Assembly (NCBI GenBank): GCA_050433985.1
Contig: JBNPWE010000007.1
Location: 98,640-162,639, forward strand
Direction: 5' to 3'
DNA: 64,000 nucleotides
DNA from: JACIYW01 sp014359745
GTDB taxonomy: Bacteria; Pseudomonadota; Alphaproteobacteria; Rhodobacterales; Rhodobacteraceae
The translations under genes were made by a program, and so were the position numbers. Below the pieces are notes generated by a model. That model searched no databases. It had not been told where the DNA came from and saw only the letters and a program-made list of their open reading frames with translations. Of this stretch, positions 19,858-28,229 are shown piece by piece. Within the stretch, counting starts at the first letter, position 1. Every line of letters starts with the position of its first letter.

Positions 19858-20523
19858 ATGCGCAGCATCATCTTTGATCTGGATGGCACGCTGGCCGACA
19901 CCAGCGGCGACATGATCGCGGCGGGCAATCATTGTTTGTACCGGATCGGCGTGGGCGCGGTGCTGGACCCGGTGCGAGACCGCGCTGCGGCCTTTGGCGG
20001 CGCGCGGGCCCTGTTGCGGCTGGGCATGGCGCGCGCGGGGCGGGCGGCGCTGACAGCGGCGGATGAAGACGCGGAATATGTCGCCTATCTGGCGGCTTAC
20101 GGCACGATGCTTGACCGGCACAGTTTCGTGTTCGACGGGGTCGAGGCGGCGCTGGACCGGCTGGCGGCGGCGGGGTTGGCGATGGGGATCTGCACCAACA
20201 AGCCCGCAGTGCTGGCCGAGACGCTGTTGCAACGGCTGGGCTTGCGGGACCGGTTCGGTGTTCTGATCGGGGCCGACACCTTGCCGGTGCGCAAGCCCGA
20301 TCCGGCGCCCCTGCGCGCGGCGGTGGCGGGGCTCGGCGGCGATCCGCGCCAAAGCCTGCTGGTGGGCGATACGGTGACAGACCGCGACACGGCGCGCGCG
20401 CTGGGCGTGCCGGTGATCCTTGTCAGTTTTGGCGGGGCGGGTGCGGGGGCCGCGGCGCTGGAACCCGATGCGCTGATCGGTCATTTCGACGATCTTGATG
20501 CCGCCGTGGCGCGGCTGGTCTGA
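19858..20523 (+). CDS. gph: Phosphoglycolate phosphatase (HAD family)
   Basis: 221-residue HAD hydrolase. Motif I is IIFDLDGTLADTSGDM with nucleophile Asp7 and acid Asp9; motif II is the Thr in ICTNKP; motif III is the Lys in VRKPDPAPL; motif IV is LLVGDTVTDRDTARAL. The alpha-helical cap after motif I and the overall length match Gph, which removes 2-phosphoglycolate formed by DNA repair or Rubisco oxygenation. Related HAD phosphatases with other substrates cannot be excluded. The next gene begins nine bases after its stop. Confidence 0.85.
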   Translation: MRSIIFDLDGTLADTSGDMIAAGNHCLYRIGVGAVLDPVRDRAAAFGGARALLRLGMARAGRAALTAADEDAEYVAYLAAYGTMLDRHSFVFDGVEAALDRLAAAGLAMGICTNKPAVLAETLLQRLGLRDRFGVLIGADTLPVRKPDPAPLRAAVAGLGGDPRQSLLVGDTVTDRDTARALGVPVILVSFGGAGAGAAALEPDALIGHFDDLDAAVARLV

Positions 20524-20532
20524 GGGGGCAAG

Positions 20533-21768
20533 ATGGACGTGGAACCGGGCAAGGAACGCTTTGCGGGCAGCTTTACCCAACAGGAACCGATTTCCGAAGA
20601 GGGGATCGCGGCAGCGGTGGCGGTGCTGCGCCACGGGCGGTTGCATCGCTATAACGTGACCCCCGGCGAGGTATCGGAGGTTGCGGCGCTGGAGGTTGAA
20701 TTCGCCGCCACCCTTGGCGCGCGCTATTGCCTGGCGGTGGCGTCGGGGGGCTATGCGCTGGGCTGTGCGCTGCGCGCGCTGGGGGTGGGGGCGGGCGACA
20801 GGGTATTGTCGAACGCCTTCACGCTGGCCCCGGTGCCCGGTGCGATTGCCGGTGTGGGCGCGGTGCCGGTGCTGGTGGAGGTGACGGAAGATCTGACCAT
20901 CGATCCGGACGATCTTGCGAAGAAGGCCGCCGCGTCGGGGGCGCGGGTGCTGATGCTGTCGCATATGCGCGGGCATATCTGCGACATGGACCGGGTGATG
21001 GCGATTTGCGACGATCTGGGGATTCGGGTGATCGAGGATTGCGCCCATACCATGGGGGCCGACTGGCGCGGCGTGCCGTCGGGGCGTCATGGGGTGGTGG
21101 GGTGCTTTTCGACGCAGACCTACAAGCATCTGAATTCCGGCGAAGGCGGGTTTCTGGTGTCGGATGATCCGCAGGTGATGGCGCGCGCCGTGCTGCTGTC
21201 GGGGTCGTACATGTTGTACGAACGCCACATTTCTGCCCCCGATCCCGCCGTGTTCGACGCGTTAAAACAGGATATTCCCAACATTTCGGGCCGTATGGAC
21301 AATCTGCGCGCCGCGATCCTGCGGGTGCAGTTGCGCGACCTGCCTGCGCGGCGGGCGGCGTGGAACGCGCGCTACCGGGTGGTCGAGGCGGGGTTAACGG
21401 GTGTGCCGGGGCTGCGGCTGATCCCCCGACCGCAGGCCGAAGGGTTTGTGGGATCGTCGTTTCAGTTCCTGCTGCCCGGCTGGCCCGGCGCGGCAGTGGC
21501 CGAAGTGGTGGCGCGGGCGGGGGCGCGCGGGGTTGAATTGAAATGGTTCGGGGCGGCGGAACCTTCTGGTTTCACCTCGGCCTATCGGCATTGGCGGTAT
21601 GCGGCGGCCGGTGATCTGCCGCGCACCGACCGGGTGTTGGCGGGGCTTCTGGACATGCGGCTGCCGCTGACCTTCACACTGGAGGATTGCGCGCAGGTGG
21701 CGCGGATCATCCGGGCCGAGGCGGGCGCGGTCTGGCAGGGGATGGATGCCTCCGGCGGGAGTATTTAG
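20533..21768 (+). CDS. DegT/DnrJ/EryC1/StrS-family PLP-dependent aminotransferase
   Basis: 411-residue type I-fold PLP enzyme of the sugar aminotransferase family. The PLP lysine is Lys198 in FSTQTYKHLNSGEGGFLV, preceded by the Asp of VIEDCAHTMGADWRG that holds the pyridine nitrogen. Such enzymes usually transaminate ketosugars, but no sugar-nucleotide genes are nearby; the neighbour gph is nine bases upstream, so cotranscription is likely while the substrate is unknown. A dispersed repeat copy follows the stop. Confidence 0.85.
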   Translation: MDVEPGKERFAGSFTQQEPISEEGIAAAVAVLRHGRLHRYNVTPGEVSEVAALEVEFAATLGARYCLAVASGGYALGCALRALGVGAGDRVLSNAFTLAPVPGAIAGVGAVPVLVEVTEDLTIDPDDLAKKAAASGARVLMLSHMRGHICDMDRVMAICDDLGIRVIEDCAHTMGADWRGVPSGRHGVVGCFSTQTYKHLNSGEGGFLVSDDPQVMARAVLLSGSYMLYERHISAPDPAVFDALKQDIPNISGRMDNLRAAILRVQLRDLPARRAAWNARYRVVEAGLTGVPGLRLIPRPQAEGFVGSSFQFLLPGWPGAAVAEVVARAGARGVELKWFGAAEPSGFTSAYRHWRYAAAGDLPRTDRVLAGLLDMRLPLTFTLEDCAQVARIIRAEAGAVWQGMDASGGSI

Positions 21769-21833
21769 GTCGAGAGGATGGGGCGGTCGGTTTCAGCCCG
21801 TTGACTGGCGCGCGTGCGGCGGGCGCAGGGGTT

Positions 21834-21854
21834 GAGTATTTTTGCCAAGATGAA
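21834..21854 (-). repeat. Dispersed 3'-end repeat, form A
   Basis: Inverted copy (GAGTATTT then GCCAAGATGAA on the plus strand) between the convergent aminotransferase and crotonase genes. Its GC-rich tail, including the conserved TTGACTGGCGCGCG edge, occupies about 21800-21833. Confidence 0.85.
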
Positions 21855-21950
21855 ATGGATGGCGTTCTTTTGTGCGGTCAGGGTGCGACGCTGACGGGGG
21901 ACGGGGCATGGGGAAGGTGCGGCGCGGGCCTTTTTCAGAATGACGCGGGG

Positions 21951-22745
21951 TCAGGGCTGCCAGTTGGGGGGGCGTTTTTCGAGGAAGGCGGTGATGCCTT
22001 CTTCGGTGTCGCGCCAGAGCATGTTTTCCACCATGACCTTTGCGGTGTGGTCATACGCCTGGGCCACGCCCATTTCCAACTGGTCATAGAAGGCGCGTTT
22101 GCCGATGCGCACCGCCGCGCCGAGTTTGGCGGCAAGGGTGGCTGCAAGGGCGGTGGTTTCGCCGGTCAGGTGATCGGCGGGGACGGTGCGGTTGATCAGG
22201 CCAAGGTCTTGCGCGCGCGCGGCGGGGATGAAGGCGCCGGTGGTCAGCATCTCGAACGCCTGTTTGCGCGGGATATTGCGCGACAGGGCAACCATCGGGG
22301 TGGAACAGAACAGGCCGATGTTGACGCCGTTGACGCCGAATCGGGCGTCGGCGGCGGCGATGGCCATGTCGCAGGTGGCGACAAGCTGACAACCGGCGGC
22401 GGTGGCGATGCCGTGAACCTCGGCGATCACCGGTTGGGGCTGGGCGCGGATTTGCAGCATGAGTGCGGCGCAGCGACCGAAAAGATCGGCGAAATAGGCG
22501 CGGCCCGCGTCCGGTGCCTGGCGGCCGGCCTGCATCTCTCGCAGGTCGTGGCCGGCGCAGAACGCCTTGCCACGGCCCGCAAGGATGATGGCGCGGATGG
22601 ATCGGTCTGTTTCCAGCGCGGCAAGGTTTTCGCCAAGCGCCGCGATCATCGCATCCGAGAGCGCGTTCAGCGCGCCGGGGCGGTTCATCGTCAGCCGGGC
22701 GATACCATCCTTGTCCTCGCGCAATACGATCTGTTCATCGGACAT
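21951..22745 (-). CDS. Crotonase-fold protein, ECHDC3-like, lacking catalytic glutamates
   Basis: 264-residue member of the enoyl-CoA hydratase/isomerase superfamily. The fold motifs are clear: LAGRGKAFCAGHDLREM and VHGIATAAGCQLVATCDMAI. At the two positions where hydratases carry catalytic Glu the sequence has Gln (GCQLVA) and no Glu (FGVNGVNIGLFCSTP). The block GVNIGLFCSTPMVALSR with RKQAFEML is the signature of the ECHDC3 group, also found in mitochondria, whose activity is not established. ATG at 22745 has AAGGAA upstream. Divergent from the thioesterase gene across 58 bases. Confidence 0.85.
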   Translation of the reverse strand: MSDEQIVLREDKDGIARLTMNRPGALNALSDAMIAALGENLAALETDRSIRAIILAGRGKAFCAGHDLREMQAGRQAPDAGRAYFADLFGRCAALMLQIRAQPQPVIAEVHGIATAAGCQLVATCDMAIAAADARFGVNGVNIGLFCSTPMVALSRNIPRKQAFEMLTTGAFIPAARAQDLGLINRTVPADHLTGETTALAATLAAKLGAAVRIGKRAFYDQLEMGVAQAYDHTAKVMVENMLWRDTEEGITAFLEKRPPNWQP

Positions 22746-22803
22746 CTTGCAATTCCTTCGGTTTGGTTGAAGTCTAGGCCGGATGAGTGTCAGGGGGAAG
22801 AGC

Positions 22804-23241
22804 ATGAACGCAGCCGAACGTATGGTTTTGATGGACAAGGAGGAGCTGAGCGCGTTTCTGGCCGAGACGTTCCCCCAGGTGGCCGGGGATTTCCGCCTGG
22901 AACATGTTGCGCCGATGTCGGTGGTGGTGCGGCTGATGGTGCGCGAAAAGCACCTGCGGCCGGGTGGTACGGTGTCGGGCCCGTCGATGTTCACGCTGGC
23001 GGATGTGGCGATGTATCTGGTGCTTCTGGCGATGATCGGGCCGAAGGGGCTTGCGGTCACGACAAATTGTTCGTTTGATTTTCTGCGCAAGCCCGTGGCG
23101 GGGCGTGACCTGATTGCCGAGGCCAGATTGCTGAAACTTGGCCGGGTTCTGGCGGTGGGCGATGTTGTTATGCGGTCCGAGCATGACACAAACATCGTGG
23201 CGCGGGCCGGACTGACCTATTCCATCCCGCCCGAGCGGTAA
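22804..23241 (+). CDS. PaaI-like hotdog thioesterase
   Basis: 145-residue hotdog-fold protein of the acyl-CoA thioesterase PaaI type. The family signature appears as RPGGTVSGPSMFTLADVAMY, where the Asp at the start of the long helix is the usual catalytic carboxylate, followed by TTNCSFDFLRKPVAGRDLIA. The start at 22804 (MNAAERM) has GGGGGAAGAG directly upstream; an in-frame ATG at 22783 lacks such a site. It is divergent from the ECHDC3-like gene, suggesting a shared role in acyl-CoA metabolism (inference). Confidence 0.82.
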   Translation: MNAAERMVLMDKEELSAFLAETFPQVAGDFRLEHVAPMSVVVRLMVREKHLRPGGTVSGPSMFTLADVAMYLVLLAMIGPKGLAVTTNCSFDFLRKPVAGRDLIAEARLLKLGRVLAVGDVVMRSEHDTNIVARAGLTYSIPPER

Positions 23242-23379
23242 ATCGCGTACCGGCGGGGCGCCGCATCTGTGCGGGTCTCTTTGTCTTTGGCGCGTTTGTG
23301 CTATGTTGCCTTTTGAAAAGGGGCGCCCGGCGATCCGGCGGGCGGATTTTCGGGGTATTCAGACGGGATTGCACAGGGC

Positions 23380-24714
23380 ATGGCGCTGATCCGACAGGCG
23401 ATACTGGTTCTTGTGCTGGGGCTTGCGGCCCTTTGGATCTGGGTGCGGTTTGTTCCCTCGTCGCTGACATATCTGGACAGGGCCGGACTATTGTCGGTGC
23501 TGCGCGACCATGACGTCAGCCTGTTCGGCCTGTCATTCTTGCCGGCCGAGGTGGCGCCGCCCGCGCAGGCACCCGTCGCGGGCGCGCCGGGGCGCGGGCG
23601 CGGCCCGGTGCAGGTGCGCGTGGTGGCGGCCGCCGAGGGAATTCTGAACAACATCGTCACCGCGATCGGCGATGGGCAGGCGGTGCGTTCGGTCACCGTG
23701 ATGTCAGAGGGGGCGGGACGGATCGTTTCCATTCCGGTGCGCTCGGGGCAATTCGTGGAAAGGGGCGCGGTGATTGCCCTGCTGGACCGCGAGGCGGAGC
23801 AGATCGCGCTGGAACGCGCGCGCCTGATGTTGGAGGATACGCGCGACAGGGTGGAACGCCAGCAACGGCTTTTTGACAGCGGCGCGGTGTCGGATGTGCA
23901 GTTGCGCGATGCGCGGCTGGCCCTGCGCACCGCAGAGCTGGAGGTGCGGCAGGCGGAATTCGATCTGCGCCAACGCAGCATTCTGGCCCCGGTTGCGGGC
24001 TGGATCGGCATCGTTTCTGTCGAGGTGGGCGATCATGTGACCCCGACGACGTCGATCACCCGGCTGGATGACCGGTCCAGCATTCTGGTTGAATTCCGTT
24101 TGCCAGAGCAATTCATCGGGCGGCTGAAGCTGGGCGACACGATCATGGCAGAGCCACTGGCGCAGCCCGGAATCCAGTTTCAGGGCACGGTCACGGCGCT
24201 TGACAACCGGGTCGATCCGGCAAGCCGCAGCCTGCGGGTGCAGGCCGAACTGGACAATGCCGGCGATGACCTGCGGTCGGGGATGGCGTTCAAGATCTTT
24301 CTGGAATTTCCCGGCGAACGGCATGTCTCGGTCGATCCGCTGGCGATTCAATGGGGCGATGAGGGGTCGTTCGTGTGGGTGGTGCGCGACGGCAAGGCGG
24401 CGCGGGTGACGGTGCGCATCAAGCAGCGCACACCCGACAGCGTTCTGGTGACGGGCAAGCTGGCTGTCGGGGATATGGTAATCACCGAGGGCGTGCAGAT
24501 GTTGCGCCCCGGTTCGGACGTGGCGCCGGTGGAGGCGGCGGCGTCGCGCGGGGGTCCGGGCGCGGCGGGGCGTGTGCCGGTTGATGATCCCGGCCATGCC
24601 CCGGCAATCACCCCCGCCATCGCCCCGACCGACAGGGGCCGACAGCGCGCGCTTGACGTGCCCGGACGTCAGGGGGCGGGGGGCGATCATGCGGCGAAAA
24701 GGACTGCGGCATGA
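23380..24714 (+). CDS. RND efflux pump periplasmic adaptor (membrane fusion protein)
   Basis: 444-residue HlyD/AcrA-type adaptor linking an inner-membrane RND pump to an outer-membrane channel. It has an N-terminal membrane anchor (residues 5-24, RQAILVLVLGLAALWIWVRF), a lipoyl/barrel-sandwich domain split by an alpha-hairpin rich in Arg and Glu (RVERQQRLFDSGAVSDVQLR), and the second lipoyl half QRSILAPVAGWIGIVSVEVG. The tail after about 385 is Pro/Ala/Gly-rich and not conserved. It overlaps the permease gene by four bases. No TolC-type gene is in the window, so the outer channel is supplied from elsewhere. Confidence 0.92.
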   Translation: MALIRQAILVLVLGLAALWIWVRFVPSSLTYLDRAGLLSVLRDHDVSLFGLSFLPAEVAPPAQAPVAGAPGRGRGPVQVRVVAAAEGILNNIVTAIGDGQAVRSVTVMSEGAGRIVSIPVRSGQFVERGAVIALLDREAEQIALERARLMLEDTRDRVERQQRLFDSGAVSDVQLRDARLALRTAELEVRQAEFDLRQRSILAPVAGWIGIVSVEVGDHVTPTTSITRLDDRSSILVEFRLPEQFIGRLKLGDTIMAEPLAQPGIQFQGTVTALDNRVDPASRSLRVQAELDNAGDDLRSGMAFKIFLEFPGERHVSVDPLAIQWGDEGSFVWVVRDGKAARVTVRIKQRTPDSVLVTGKLAVGDMVITEGVQMLRPGSDVAPVEAAASRGGPGAAGRVPVDDPGHAPAITPAIAPTDRGRQRALDVPGRQGAGGDHAAKRTAA

Positions 24715-27700
24715 CAAAAGCGCCGGGGGCTGATGCGGGGGGCGATCTGGCCCCTCAACCAGGTCTGGCCCCTCAACCAGATCTGGCCCGTCAACCGATG
24801 CTGGCGCGGGCGGCCAAGGTATCGGGCACGGCGATTTTCGTCAGGCGCCCGGTTCTGGCGCTGGTTCTGAACCTTTTGATCATTCTGGCCGGCGTGGCCG
24901 CGCTTTTCGGTGTCGAGGTGCGCGAACTGCCCGATGTCGACCGGCCTGTGGTGACGGTGTCAACCAATTTCCCCGGCGCCGCCCCCGAGACCATTGACCG
25001 CGAGATCACATCGGAAATCGAAGGGGCGGTTGGTCGGGTTTCCGGCGTGAAATCGATCTCGTCAACCTCAACCTTCGGGCGCAGCCGGATCACGGTGGAA
25101 TTCGGGGATGAGGTTGATCTGGACGTGGCGGCCACCGACATGCGCGATTCCATCGCGCGGATCAGCAACGATCTGCCCGAGGATGCCGAGGATGCGCGCA
25201 TCGTCAAGGCCGATGCCAATTCCGACGCGGTGATGCGCATCGCCGTGACCTCGGCGCAGCGGTCGTCGCAGGATCTGACCCAACTGGTGCAGGACCAGGT
25301 CGAGGATCGGCTGGTGTCGGCCCCCGGCGTTGCGGATGTGCGGATATTCGGCGACCGCGAGGCGATCTTTCGCGTCGATATCGATCAGATGCAACTGGCC
25401 AGCCGGGGCCTTTCACTGGCTGACATCCGCGAGACATTGCGCAACGTGGCCTTTGATGCGCCCGCGGGCGCGCTGAGCAATGATGCCTCTTCCATGGTGG
25501 TGCGCACCACCGCGTCCATCTCTACCCCCGAGGCGTTCGAGGCGCTTTATGTGCGTGCCGATACCAAGCTGGGCGATGTGGCGCGCGTGACTGTCGGTCC
25601 CGCGCCGGGGGACACGACACTGCGCGCCAACGGGCAGACCGGTGTCGGGCTGGGGGTGATCCGGCAGGCGCAAAGCAACACGCTTGATATCTCGCGCACG
25701 GTGGGCGGGATCGTCGCGGATCTGCAAAAGATCCTGCCCGCTGATGTCAGCATGTTCATCACCAGTGACGATGCGATCTTTGTGCGCGGCGCGATAGAAG
25801 AGGTAGCCAAGACCCTGGCCATGGCGGTGGCAATCGTGGTGGCGATCATCTTTGTGTTTCTGCGCGATGCGCGGGCAACGCTTGTGCCTGCCCTTGCCAT
25901 GCCGGTGGCGCTGGTGGGCACCATTGCGGCGATATGGATGGTCGGGTTTTCGGTGAATATCCTGACGTTGCTGGCTTTGGTGCTGGCGACGGGGATGGTG
26001 GTGGATGATGCCATCGTGGTGCTTGAAAACATCGTGCGGCGCCGGTCCGAAGGGATGGGGCCGCGGGCGGCGGCGGTTCTGGGAACGCAGCAGGTGTTTT
26101 TCGCGGTGGTCACCACGACGGCCACGCTGGCGGCGGTCTTTGTGCCGCTGTCCTTCCTGCCGGGGCAGGCGGGGGGGCTGTTTCGCGAATTCGGCTTTAC
26201 CCTGGCGATCGCGGTGCTTTTGTCTTCGGTGGTGGCGCTGACGTTTTGCCCGATGCTGGCCAGCCGGATGCTGGGCGAGGGCAGGGTTGCGGCAAAGCGG
26301 GGGTCGATGGTCTGGCTGGGCAACCGTCTGGCCGGGGCCTATGCCATGACGTTGCGCGCGGCACTGGCCAATCCGGCGGTGGTGGTGGCCTTTGCGATCC
26401 TGTTCGCGATCACGGCGGGGATGGTTGCGGGCGGGATCAGGCAGGAACTGACCCCGCGCGAGGATCGCGCCATCGTGCGCGTCAGTGTGACCGCACCGCA
26501 GGGTGTGTCTCTGGACTATACCAGCCGCAAGATGGGCGAGATCGAAGCGATCATAGCGCCCTATCGCGAAAGTGGCGAGGTGACCAACATTTTCTCGATC
26601 GCCGGCTTTCGCAATCAGGACAATGCCGGTTTCATGGTGATGTCGCTGGCCAACTGGGAAAACCGGGTGCGCAGCCAGGATCAGATTGTCACGGAAATTT
26701 CGGGCAAGCTGCGCGATGTCATCGGGGTGCGTGCCTTCATGATCCAGTCGAATTCGCTGGGCATACGCGATGCCGGGCAGGGTTTGCAGGTGGCCATTGT
26801 TGGCAACAGCTATGACGAATTGGGAACCGCCGCGCAAAAGCTGATGGAGCGGATGCAGGACCGGCCGGAATTCGGGCAGGTGCGCCTGTCTTATGAAACC
26901 ACGCAACCGCAGTTGTTCATCAGCGTCGATCGGTCGCGCGCCGCCGATCTGGGGGTGAACATCGACGGGCTGGGCGAGGCATTGCAAGCCGTGCTGGACG
27001 GGCGCAGCGTCAGCACCGCGTTCATCGAGGATACCAGTTACGACGTGCAGATGGTGTCCACCTCTGATCCGGTCAACGATCCGGGCGATCTGGGGCGGAT
27101 CTTCATGCGGACCGAGGCGGGCGATATCGTGCCGCTGTCCAGTTTCGTCGGGCTTGAGGAACGGGCGGTGGCGCCCGAACTGGGCCGCGAATCGCAGATG
27201 CGGTCGGTCAAGCTGACGGCCGGGTTGTCGCCCGAGCTGGCGCTGGGCCCCGCGCTGATCGAGGCGGAAAGGCTGGCCGCCGACCTGCTGCCGCCCGGCA
27301 GCCGCATCGTCCCCCTGGCCGAGGCCGCGGCGCTGGGCGAAACTAGTAGCGGCCTGGCGCTGACCTTTGCCTTTGCGATCCTCGTGGTTTTTCTGGTGCT
27401 GGCGGCGCAATTCGAAAGCTTCGTGGCGGCGGTGATCGTGATGGCCACGGTGCCCCTTGGCATTGCCTGCGCGGTATTCGCGCTGCTGGCGACGGGCGGA
27501 AGCCTGAATGTCTACAGCCAGATAGGGCTGGTGCTTTTGGTCGGGATCATGGCCAAGAACGGCATCCTGATCGTCGAATTCGCCAATCAGTTGCGCGATA
27601 AGGGGGCCGATCTGCGGCGCGCGATCTTTGACGCCTCGACCATACGCCTGCGCCCGGTGATGATGACGATGACCTCGACCGTGCTGGGGGGCGTGCCGCT

Positions 27701-27914
27701 GATCCTGTCATCGGGGGCCGGTGCCGAGGCGCGCGAGGCGCTGGGCTGGGTGATCGTCGGAGGTCTGGGCCTGGCGACCGTGGCCACCCTTTACCTGACG
27801 CCGGTTGCCTATCTGTTGCTGGCCCGGTTCACCAAACCCCGCGCCGCAGAAGAGGCGCGGCTGGCGGATGAACTGGATCACGCCGCGCGCCTGGGGTCGA
27901 TTCCGGCCGAATGA
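24711..27914 (+). CDS. RND efflux pump permease (HAE-type)
   Basis: 1067-residue proton-driven inner-membrane pump of the AcrB/MexF superfamily. After a short repeat-encoded leader (DLAPQP, GLAPQP, DLARQP at residues 12-29) the family sequence begins with FVRRPVLALVLNLLIILAGV. Twelve membrane helices in two halves flank two large periplasmic loops; the proton-relay aspartates are in ATGMVVDDAIVVLENIVRR, and the second half ends with VGIMAKNGILIVEFANQLRD. It is translationally coupled to the adaptor (ATGA). The substrate cannot be deduced. Confidence 0.94.
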   Translation: MTKAPGADAGGDLAPQPGLAPQPDLARQPMLARAAKVSGTAIFVRRPVLALVLNLLIILAGVAALFGVEVRELPDVDRPVVTVSTNFPGAAPETIDREITSEIEGAVGRVSGVKSISSTSTFGRSRITVEFGDEVDLDVAATDMRDSIARISNDLPEDAEDARIVKADANSDAVMRIAVTSAQRSSQDLTQLVQDQVEDRLVSAPGVADVRIFGDREAIFRVDIDQMQLASRGLSLADIRETLRNVAFDAPAGALSNDASSMVVRTTASISTPEAFEALYVRADTKLGDVARVTVGPAPGDTTLRANGQTGVGLGVIRQAQSNTLDISRTVGGIVADLQKILPADVSMFITSDDAIFVRGAIEEVAKTLAMAVAIVVAIIFVFLRDARATLVPALAMPVALVGTIAAIWMVGFSVNILTLLALVLATGMVVDDAIVVLENIVRRRSEGMGPRAAAVLGTQQVFFAVVTTTATLAAVFVPLSFLPGQAGGLFREFGFTLAIAVLLSSVVALTFCPMLASRMLGEGRVAAKRGSMVWLGNRLAGAYAMTLRAALANPAVVVAFAILFAITAGMVAGGIRQELTPREDRAIVRVSVTAPQGVSLDYTSRKMGEIEAIIAPYRESGEVTNIFSIAGFRNQDNAGFMVMSLANWENRVRSQDQIVTEISGKLRDVIGVRAFMIQSNSLGIRDAGQGLQVAIVGNSYDELGTAAQKLMERMQDRPEFGQVRLSYETTQPQLFISVDRSRAADLGVNIDGLGEALQAVLDGRSVSTAFIEDTSYDVQMVSTSDPVNDPGDLGRIFMRTEAGDIVPLSSFVGLEERAVAPELGRESQMRSVKLTAGLSPELALGPALIEAERLAADLLPPGSRIVPLAEAAALGETSSGLALTFAFAILVVFLVLAAQFESFVAAVIVMATVPLGIACAVFALLATGGSLNVYSQIGLVLLVGIMAKNGILIVEFANQLRDKGADLRRAIFDASTIRLRPVMMTMTSTVLGGVPLILSSGAGAEAREALGWVIVGGLGLATVATLYLTPVAYLLLARFTKPRAAEEARLADELDHAARLGSIPAE
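24744..24797 (+). repeat. 18-bp in-frame tandem repeat, three copies
   Basis: GATCTGGCCCCTCAACCA, GGTCTGGCCCCTCAACCA and GATCTGGCCCGTCAACCG encode three hexapeptides near the N terminus of the RND permease. The rest of the N terminus has no such insert, so it looks like a recent expansion. Confidence 0.85.
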
Positions 27915-28138
27915 CCGATGCGGCGGTTTCGCGGGCGGCACCTTCGTCACTGGCGCCGTTGACGGCGATGTTGCCGCCCATCCGCGCCAGCCGCAGCGCG
28001 ATCGCCAATCAGGGCGTCTTTGTGCAGACGCAGTCGCTGGAAGATGCGCTTGAACTTTGTGATCTGCATGCGATGATGCGCGGGGCATTTGTGTGCGACC
28101 GCCACGCATGCCGCGCCCGATGCCAAAGTGCAGCTTGA
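27911..28138 (+). CDS. Small open frame of unknown function overlapping the RND permease stop
   Basis: A 75-codon frame begins at the ATGA overlap with the permease gene, in the manner of an operon partner. The first ~50 codons have the high third-position G+C of genuine genes here; the Cys/His-rich end (CDLHAMMRGAFVCDRHACRA) looks less typical. No homologue is recognised. It could equally be a chance frame in the 315-base gap that also carries the leader of the malonyl-CoA synthetase gene. Confidence 0.3.
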   Translation: MTDAAVSRAAPSSLAPLTAMLPPIRASRSAIANQGVFVQTQSLEDALELCDLHAMMRGAFVCDRHACRARCQSAA

Positions 28139-28229
28139 TGACTGTGTCAGTCGCCAGAGCGTCGCAACTGGTCCGAATTTCCGCGACCCTCTCTTCTGTG
28201 ATGGGTCGGCCAACAGACAAGAGAAACAT

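Noticed and set aside
25413..27410. 665-codon minus-strand frame inside the RND permease gene
   Set aside because: His/Arg/Gln-rich translation typical of an antisense shadow; no family resemblance.
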